23,502 bases of DNA from Intoshia linei (Eukaryota > Orthonectida > Rhopaluridae). Positions 16,201 through 23,502 of this stretch are shown piece after piece. The notes under the pieces were generated by a model. The model was not told the DNA's origin and did no database searches. It saw only the letters and a list, made by a program, of their open reading frames with translations. The translations under genes and the position numbers were made by a program. The DNA lies in NCBI GenBank assembly GCA_001642005.1, contig LWCA01000561.1, forward strand, positions 1 to 23,502, written 5' to 3'. Numbering within the stretch: position 1 is the first letter of the stretch; every line of letters starts with the position of its first letter.

Positions 16201-17029
16201 GTTCAAATCACTTTTACGAACCCATTAAAGTAAGGCTACAAAAATGTATTACCGTAGATCATCACTTCATATAATTCTACTGAAAATTTTCCTAAATGTA
16301 TCTCAGAATGAATACATTATGAAGATTAATCAGGGTTGCCAACTGTGTTATTTTCCCCCTGAGAATTCTAGTTTTCAAATTCAACTTAGGGCTCAGGGTT
16401 AAGTGATATTTCACAGAATAATTTAATTATTTCCATAAAAATCATCAGATCATATTTTATTTATATTCTATAATTTTTTTCTCTATGGTGCAAAACTCTT
16501 AGTGTTAGCAGTTATTTTTATTCCATTACTTAGAGACACCCATATTTTATTTTTTTTCTCTAAAGTATTCATCATGAAGTCATTTTGAAATGTGCTATTT
16601 GCTATTTGTTATGAAAAATTTAAAGTATTCATTTTGAAATTTGCAATAAAAATTGTGTGTAAACTGTTATTATTTTTTGAAAAAGAGAGCCTCCAAAAAA
16701 AATTTTCGCATAAGACGAAATTGCATAACACACTGCGCTTCACTATATGGCGGTCCGCTCAAAACAAAATTTTAAAATCTTTATCAGATTGTGTATTTTT
16801 TATAATTTCAAAACAGGCTTAAATTTTAAAAAAAGGAATAATTATAGTTTTTAACCGTAAAGAAATTAATTTTTGGATATAAAATTTATGATAAAACATC
16901 ACCCTCGAAAAACTGACATAGTAATATGTTATTTTAACATCTCGATTCCTTTTACTTAAATAAATAAACTGGAACAGATAAATAGACATAAAGATGCGAA
17001 AAATAAGTGTAAGGTTTAATGAGTTTAAT

Positions 17030-18874
17030 CTACAAATCACAAACATCAGACCAAATACACTTACCATATTTCGTTGTGAAGTGTTTTTTTATAGTCGAAA
17101 ATAGATCATCATGCAAATTAGGCCATTTCACGTAATTTTGATTGACTATTAATTTTAAACGATATTGACCATCATAAAATAGTACAATCATTACATTTGC
17201 TGAAAAAGGGAATAACTGACTTGTATTAAATTTTCTATAATCTTTAAGATTATCCCAATTTTCAGCAATGATTTTTTTAGCTTTATCAAAGTATCCAATA
17301 AGAGTCAGAAAAGGTACCAATGTAGTGTCGTGAGCAGTTCGCACAGTTAGTAGAGTATGTCTAATTTTAATAATAATGATTAATAAAGATAATGTAATAT
17401 ATCTTATAAAAAATATAACAGGGTTGGCCAACATGAATTACGATTCGCAATAAACCGGTAGAATTTGAAAACAAAAATTGGAATCAACAGTGCCTTAAAT
17501 CTTAAATCGTTTTATATAATTGTCAAATTACCATGAGTCGATAAAATGGTGGCAATTGTATTTTATACTAGCAGACTGTTATGTACTTCGTACAAACAGC
17601 ATCCTAGCTCTGCCGAGGGCGGACATTTTTATTGTACCAGAAAAATAAATTCAGTAAAATTTAAAAAAAGATGCTACTATTCACTAATACGTAGTACATT
17701 ACAGTCAACCTAGTGAATATATAATTACGGTTCCCCTTGTTTATGAAGCATAATGATTCTTTCAATTCGTTCAAAAAAATCGTATAAAAGTATACAAGCT
17801 TGTAAGTAGTTGACCTGAAATGCTTTACTCAACATCCAATAGGTCTAAATTTTAAATTAATTTAATTATACTCAAATACGATATGCATTTTAACTTTCTT
17901 TAATTCTTAAAAATGTTGTATACTATCTACATTTTATTCTAATATTTATTCACATATCAATATTAAATAAGAAAAAAAATGATGAAATGGTACACTAATT
18001 TCATCATAGTAAGAAAGTTTGTTCAAATAGCTATTGGGTATATGATCTGACCATATTGAAGATCCAAACTCGGCAATTTCTATTCCTGAAATACCATATA
18101 TAGTGTCAATATCAACTATTAAAATACATTAACATGGTTAGATAATAATAATATAAAAACAAAATTACCATCTGAAAATTGAAAATCACTGGGCAAGTCT
18201 AAAGTTTCGATGATATTTTGTTTGATATCAGTGACATGGTTTCTAGCAAATTTGGATTGTTCAATTTCAACGCGTTTCTTGTTGTTTTCAAAATCAATAT
18301 ATTTTTGACAATGTTTGGTGAATCGTAGTAAATCATCCCGAATGCTATACGTGTGCTCATCTTGGCCCATGAAAACATTGTAAAACTCTCTGCTCGTATC
18401 AATGCATCTTTGAATAGATGTAGAAATATAAACTATATCTTTTAACTCTATTTGTCTTTTTTTGAATTTACCTGTAAATATGTGATATTTTGGGCATTGT
18501 TTCAAATTGTCAATTTTAGAAAATATGGTTGGAAACATTTTTTTAATAGATTCTGCAATTTTCCTAATTCTTTTTCTGCCGCTTTTTGTCAAATTTCCAG
18601 GTTCAGGGAAAATTTCCTTTGGTTTGTAATGCATCATTCTATTGTAATAATTTAATTTTTTTACAAGAGTGATTAAATGCAACAGTCTATTTTTATTGGG
18701 TTGACGAATTCCGTGCCGGGAAAGGATGTCAATATAGAGTGAAAATTTTTCATCTAAATCTGGTGTAATATCCTCCCTAATGTGGTATAAACTTTTCGTG
18801 GAATACTGATCCGATGAATTTATAAAATTGACGAAATTTATGCATAAAATGATAAATATCAACAAATTTTTCAT
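17030..18874 (-). CDS. MINPP1: Secreted histidine phosphatase, MINPP type (four exons)
   Basis: Multiple inositol polyphosphate phosphatases remove phosphates from inositol phosphates through a phosphohistidine. Exons: 18874-18169, 18085-17994, 17844-17729, 17360-17030; sum 1245 nt (414 codons plus TAG). The start is ATG 18874, which gives a hydrophobic leader MKNLLIFIILCINFVNFINS. The catalytic motif RHGIRQP is at residues 53-59 and GNLTKSGRKRIRKIAESIKK follows, as in the family; VYISTSIQRCIDTSREFYN covers the second Arg motif. Exon 3 gives VNYLQACILLYDFF (family INY..aCpLL.D). Exon 4 gives TAHDTTLVPFL with His315-Asp316. The family is usually a little longer. There is no KDEL-like tail, so it is probably secreted. 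Intron 3 carries an R-type foldback insert (17567-17714). Confidence 0.8.
17567..17714. repeat. 148-bp foldback form of family R in intron 3 of the phosphatase gene
   Basis: The left end ACTAGCAGACTGTTATGTAC and the right end, on the minus strand, ACTAGGTTGACTGTAATGTA are both the family R 5' terminus. Between them are GTACAAACAGCATCCTAGCT, TGCCGAGGGC, ACCAGAAAAATAAATTCA and TACTATTCACTA, all from the first 130 bp of R. It thus looks like a short element with R termini at both ends. Confidence 0.65.
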
Positions 18875-20247
18875 AGATCTAAAATACAATTGATAATAAA
18901 TATAAACTTATTTTTTCATTACATTAATTTGACATTTAAGTAGAACAAATAGTTAAAATAAACTTTTATTTTAATTTCAATTTTATTTAAATTTTAAAAT
19001 TTAAATTGAATTTTACAAACAATAGGAGTATTTTTAATTGGAATTTATTTTATAATACATTAATAATAGTGTATTAATTGTAAATCTTTTTTCACTTTAT
19101 TTGTACACGTTAGTCTTTTGTTAAATTGACACTATTCATCTAAGAACTGAATTATTTCAAAGTCATATTTATAGTGACTGTTATAATTTATTATTATACA
19201 GTATATACATATGTGTATATTTAATAGAGCTTCCAATATGGACTTTTTGTTGAAATTTAAAAGACATAAATAATAATCTCCATGTAATTTTCTGCTGAAT
19301 TATATATAATGTTTTTATTTTTGTCGCAAAAAACCCCCGCGTCTTTACCTTTTTGTTTTCCTAACATTTTTCATATTAAAAAAATATGGCAACATAATTT
19401 CCCCAGTAGTTGCAGTATTAATTAAAAAAAATCAATAAAAAATCGTTTCATTTAGACACAGTTCACGGATCAACTTTTTGTTATTTTTAAAAAAATAGTT
19501 TTGTTAAGTTGATAATATTAAGAGTAAAACGAGTTTAAAAATGATAAAATGTAATCCATTACTATTGTCAACATTTTATTACCGTAGATACTATTTATAT
19601 TTCTTAACTATTTTTTAATCAAGTACATTTTTACATAGAAAATTGGTACGAATTTAAATTAAATTGAATTAACTCATTTAAATGAATTATATTTGTTTAT
19701 AGTTTTTGATCATATATTTTCAACTTTAATAGTTAATTTATTAACATTAATTAATGTCGAAAATGATCTTTACCAGGTTCAATGGGCATTATTATACCGT
19801 TTGATTCAACAAAATATGAAAATATTTCGACATGTCTTGTAAATTTTTAAATGATGAAATATTTTTAATATTCGACATTTTTAAAACTGTTATATAAATT
19901 CAGATAAATTAAAAAATATACTTGTTAGATTCATCTGTTGATTTCACTATTTTCTGGTTGTATTGATAGTAATCAATTTGTATCGATACAAACAATTTAG
20001 ATTTTTTTCCAATTTATAATGTATAATTTTCTGATTTCATACTTTAATAAAATAAGAATAGTCTGTCAAAAATTTAAAAATAGTATTGAAATGTTATTTA
20101 CTTTTTTCCAGTTAAAATCTAAAGTTAAAAAGCTTTTTCTGACTTAATTATGCAAAAATTATATATCTATTAAAACTTTACTTTTATAATACTACTGATA
20201 AAATTTATCAGTAAAAATTTACCACAAAAAAAAAATATTAAAAATAT
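18875..20247. other. Gene-free stretch upstream of the phosphatase gene, with two weak exon candidates
   Basis: 18879-18884 (minus TTTTAG) just before the phosphatase ATG looks like an acceptor, so a 5' leader exon is possible; a candidate is 19374-19349 (ATG, eight codons, donor GTAAAG), which would join in frame. On the plus strand 19777-19838 (acceptor CTTTACCAG, donor GTAAAT) encodes SMGIIIPFDSTKYENISTCL in an open frame, with no partner found. The rest is AT-rich and holds nothing recognised. Confidence 0.25.
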
Positions 20248-20320
20248 CGCCCCCTATCGGTGTCGAACCGACGACCTTTCGGTTAACAGCCGAACGCTCT
20301 AACCACTGAGCTAAGGAGGC
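20248..20320 (-). tRNA. tRNA-Asn (GUU)
   Basis: Read on the minus strand, the 73-nt gene begins GCCTCCTTAGCTCAGTGGTT and ends AGGGGGC plus discriminator G. The seven-base acceptor stem pairs (GCCTCCT with AGGGGGC, one G-U). The anticodon arm TTCGG-CTGTTAA-CCGAA gives anticodon GTT. The A box (TTAGCTCAGTGG) and B box (GGTTCGACACC) are intact, and no CCA is encoded, as expected for a eukaryotic gene. A T run for RNA polymerase III termination follows within a few bases (minus ATATTTTT). Confidence 0.95.
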
Positions 20321-21325
20321 TACATAGTTAGTCTTTTTGTTATATACTTATTGCATATAATTGAAGATAAACTCTTCTGAAACGTTTGCAAGTTGCAACG
20401 CTTGTTTAGTAAATTCATATCGATACATTTAAAGTTTAAATTAAAGTTTAATTATTTATAATTTTGATAATATTTATATTAGTTATCCCTGTTTTATCAT
20501 TTATTTATATTTGTCTTGGATTTAACTGAAATTATATTCTAGTAAGATGTTAAAGTTGATCTAGAAAAGTAATTAAAATCCCAGACCCACTACAGTGCAA
20601 TGTCGATCTATTACCCAATATGTAGTTGAATATTTAAATAGATATATTGTGTAGTTAGTTATTCCATTAGTACGTTATGTACTAAAAAAATTTCGATGAT
20701 AAACATGACAAAATATGTAATATAAAGTAATGTAATTATCCGAAATTTTACGATTGATTAATTTTTAAATAATTTGAATTAACTGTAATGAAACTAAATT
20801 TAGCCATTTACAAAGAGTGATGGTTGATTAAAACTTTTAAAATATTATTAGTTATTGAGAATATTATCATATTATCATTGAAAAATTAAATGTAATATTT
20901 TTTGTACTGGATTTACGAGTATTTTTGTACAAAGAGTTTGATAAATTCAATATAATAAATGAACAATGTTCATTGAAACATGTCAACACTTCAATGTTAT
21001 GGCGACATTCAAATAAAAATTAATAATATAAAATTTATATGATAAATTTTGGATAAACCAAATGTGTACCTTGAACATTGTCAATGAACTATAAGATTCA
21101 AACTGGATCTCTTACACATTGAAATGTGAACAAGAATTAAACTTTATTTACAATTAACGCTTTAAATTTAATTAAAAATTTAAATATGCAAGTAAAATTT
21201 ATATAAATGTTTAACATTTTTATGTCATGATAATGAATGAAAAATGAAATATTTAAATAATGAACGGTATTTTTATTTCTTTTATGTGTTGATTGTATTG
21301 TGTACGTTATTGTATAATTCTATAA
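20321..21325. other. Gene-free AT-rich stretch
   Basis: Only short partially inverted or repeated words were seen, such as GAACAATGTTCATTGAAACA near 20964 and TTGAACATTGTCAATGAAC near 21072. No gene, RNA or transposon end can be supported. Confidence 0.3.
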
Positions 21326-22091
21326 AAAGAATTTTATAATTTTGATTTTTACGACATTTTACAAAATGATATTGGAGATTTAAATGTTTCAATGTTTGAA
21401 AAATTTAGAAAAATGAACAAAAGCAAATGTCCTTATATTTTACCTCTCAACAAAATTAGTCAAGAATTAAAAATACAACAGTCTAAATTGGCATATCAAG
21501 ATGTAATTTTTTAGTGTATTATATTGATTATGATTTTTTTCATATCGAGTAGTATAATGTTAAGTTTGAACTTTTTATCTGGTATACATAATATTGTATA
21601 TATTATATATGTATTACGTATTATTATGTAATGTAAAGTTTGATGGTATATTATATTTGTTCTACCTAGACTATCTCAGTAATCATTAGGGTTGTTCATT
21701 TTCTATTTTTTAAAGACACATCATACAATATGGGGTGATGATTAAGAATAATGTCAAAAAGATGTGAAAAATAGGAAAAATAATAATGTAGTACTGAACT
21801 CCTGCCCCAGTTATACATCATTTTACTAATGCAGTTATGGCGAATTATTTAATTAATTTTGGAAAATTAATTTCTATATGAAGTTATCTATTTATTTTAC
21901 CGGTTTATTCATTCATTTTCTTCTACTATTCAATCTAGGGTTTGTGTCAGCGTCATGTAAAATTTAATTCAAATATTGATATACATTTATCTGTTTTATG
22001 CGTCAAAATTATATATTTCTTTGATTGTTCTTTTAGAATTATATTAAACAATCCGATTTTGATGAAACACCCATTAAAGCTCTCAATCAAG
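21326..22091 (+). CDS. Unidentified protein, first exons (partial)
   Basis: Three exons join in phase: an open frame 21326-21502 (probable start ATG at 21392; donor GTAATT), 21939-21992 (acceptor ATCTAG, donor GTTTTA) and 22037-22091 (acceptor TTCTTTTAG, donor GTATTT, phase 1). They encode MFEKFRKMNKSKCPYILPLN, KISQELKIQQSKLAYQD, GLCQRHVKFNSNIDIHLS and NYIKQSDFDETPIKALNQ. I do not recognise the family. The second intron is 44 bp. If translation does not start at 21392 the first exon could begin near 21330. Later exons should lie beyond the window or past the transposons at 22285-23290. Confidence 0.45.
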
Positions 22092-22284
22092 GTATTTTAT
22101 TTTGATTGCACTTTTTTAAATGCATAGTCATTTTTCCAAACAAATTAAAAGAAATAATATACGAGTAATTAATCCTTTACTTTAATAAAAATGAATGCCT
22201 GTTACCGTTTAATTAAAAAATAAGATTCTTAGAATTTAAAAAAGATCTAATAATACAGTTGTTCGAGAGTGATTTTTTATCACC
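22092..22284. other. Probable intron start of the plus-strand gene
   Basis: It begins with the donor GTATTT at 22092. No further exon in phase 1 was found before the repeats that begin near 22285. Confidence 0.3.
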
Positions 22285-22640
22285 AATTTTATTTTCATAA
22301 ATTGAGCCTTTCAGGTCAAAAACCCAAATTTTCCTTTTTTAATGTAATTTAATAAATAAAACTATTCTGAGACAGTTTTTAAAATCATTAACGTTGTCTC
22401 AAATATTAATCTCAGAAAATTGCATCTTCATGGTCGTAACCCTAAATGACCTTTTTTTCAAATGAAAAGTCATATAATTTTATAAAACATAATTTCTAAG
22501 TACGTTTTGAAAATAATGAGCATTATCATAAATCGTAACCTCAAAAACATGTATTTTCTCGATCAAAACCATACATTACCTTTTTTTAAATTATAAATAA
22601 AGTCCTAGAATTTTAAAAAAGTCACAGCTAATACATTTAT
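22285..22640 (-). repeat. Tandem repeat related to the 3' half of family R (three units of about 115-130 bp)
   Basis: CAGGTCAAAAACCCAAATTT (near 22314), CATGGTCGTAACCCTAAATG (near 22430) and CTCGATCAAAACCATACATT (near 22558), each followed by an ACCTTTTTTT-like run, mark three units. The minus-strand form of the long R copy at 11745-11880 has the same pattern (GGTCAAAAAACCCAATTGTC then CCTTTTTTT). Confidence 0.5.
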
Positions 22641-22649
22641 TTCTAGTTA

Positions 22650-23175
22650 CCCGAATACTCCCAGTGTGACCATATAGTCACACAACATTACAATTATAAA
22701 AACACGTATCAAATTGAAACAAAGTTAATTAAATATGAAAAATTAAATTAATTAGTATATTATATAACATTCGAGTATATTAGTTATGAGTTTTCACCGA
22801 TTAGCCTCCTGTGTCACTGACAGTGGGCCAAAATCAATTTTTCAAAGCAAAAAAAAATTCACTGAAAAAATTTTTTATATTATTTAATTTTTGATAACTG
22901 AATTTAATGAATACCATATGATGAATTCATGTATTGGCTATAATTTGATAAAATAATTAGGTATATTGACGATGCGGTTGTATATATACACGCTTTTATT
23001 TGACTTATTTTCCCAATGTGACCATATGGTCACATGAAATAACTCCATAACTACAATTGGTAATTACCTAAAATTTTATATGGTGAAAAATAGGCAATTA
23101 TGAATTATTAACTTCCCGAATTTTTGTAAAAATCGTAGCCAAAAAATTGGAAAAATTTGACTGGAAGTATTCGGG
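22650..23175. mobile_element. piggyBac-like MITE, 526 bp
   Basis: The left end CCCGAATACTCCCAG (22650-22664) and the right end, on the minus strand, CCCGAATACTTCCAG (23175-23161) differ at one base. The right flank is TTAA (23176-23179) and the left flank GTTA, near the TTAA target of piggyBac elements. The palindrome TGTGACCATATGGTCACA (23017-23034) and its near copy TGTGACCATATAGTCACA (22665-22682, directly inside the left end) form a direct repeat. No transposase is encoded. Confidence 0.65.
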
Positions 23176-23179
23176 TTAA

Positions 23180-23502
23180 CATACTGAAATAAATTCAATT
23201 TCATAAATTGATGCCTTCATTGTCAAAAAATTCAATAACTTAGTCCAAGAATTTAAAAAAAATAATATTCTTATACAGTTTATTCCAGTTGATCTAGAGA
23301 AAAAATTTGAACCACAGAAGTATCGGATTCCCTGCCAAAAATAACTTAATATATTATCAACCATTATTTTACAAAATTTTTGAATTAAAATTTAAATATT
23401 TATTCTACAATTTCAAAAAAAGTGGAAATTGACCATATACATTAGGGGTGTGAACGAATTTTTATATCAAAAGTGCACCCTTCCACCATATGAACATTTT
23501 GA
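23180..23502. repeat. Degenerate R-like unit, then nothing recognised
   Basis: 23195-23275 (TTCATAAATTGATGCCTTCA, GTCAAAAAATTC, AGAATTTAAAAAAAATAATA) resembles the unit at 22297 onward, so the MITE at 22650-23175 may have inserted into an R-type tandem array. No gene is supported to the window end; the minus-strand frame at 23176-23364 falls in this repeat. Confidence 0.35.

Noticed and set aside
16592-16822. Plus-strand 76-codon frame
   Set aside because: Low-complexity Phe/Lys-rich, next to an R repeat end, with no splice partners.
18452-18655. Plus-strand 67-codon frame
   Set aside because: It is antisense to exon 1 of the phosphatase gene.
1-23502. CRISPR arrays, bacterial operons or ribosome binding sites
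   Set aside because: Spliced genes, a nuclear-type tRNA without encoded CCA, and eukaryotic transposons make this a eukaryotic nuclear region; no regularly spaced repeats of CRISPR type were seen.

Overview
The window looks like a piece of a very AT-rich arthropod nuclear genome, most likely an insect. Genes are split by small GT..AG introns (many 36-90 bp), one eukaryotic tRNA gene is present, and most of the remaining DNA is decayed transposon sequence. The species cannot be named from the sequence. All exon models here were built by hand from reading frame, splice-site phase and family resemblance.

Layout. (1) 999-10656, plus strand: the 3' part of an androglobin-like (ADGB) gene. I place 23 exons; their summed length is an exact multiple of three (931 codons plus stop). 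They cover the stretch before the globin module, the permuted globin with its IQ motif, and the C-terminal half. The calpain-like N-terminus should lie before position 1. Its introns hold a TIR element with transposase remains (1247-1823), a long hairpin (5271-5536), two hAT elements (5829-6306, 8535-8942) and two related foldback elements (6329-6774, 8961-9516). (2) 10710-12006: the longest copy of a dispersed repeat, called family R here, seen at up to nine other places. (3) 12796-13377, minus strand: a previously hidden five-exon gene for a small secreted basic protein of unknown function. (4) 14931-15562: a dead Tc1-type transposon. (5) 17030-18874, minus strand: a four-exon gene for a secreted histidine phosphatase of the multiple inositol polyphosphate phosphatase (MINPP) type. 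(6) 20248-20320, minus strand: tRNA-Asn(GUU). (7) 21326-22091, plus strand: the first exons of an unidentified gene. (8) 22285-23290: tandem R-family remains and a 526-bp piggyBac-like MITE.

The genes do not form a pathway. Androglobin is known as a sperm/cilium-associated calmodulin-binding protein, the phosphatase and the small protein look secreted, and the rest is transposon accumulation. Most of the single-ORF signals in the window are chance frames or transposon remnants; the real genes only appear when short exons are joined across tiny introns.
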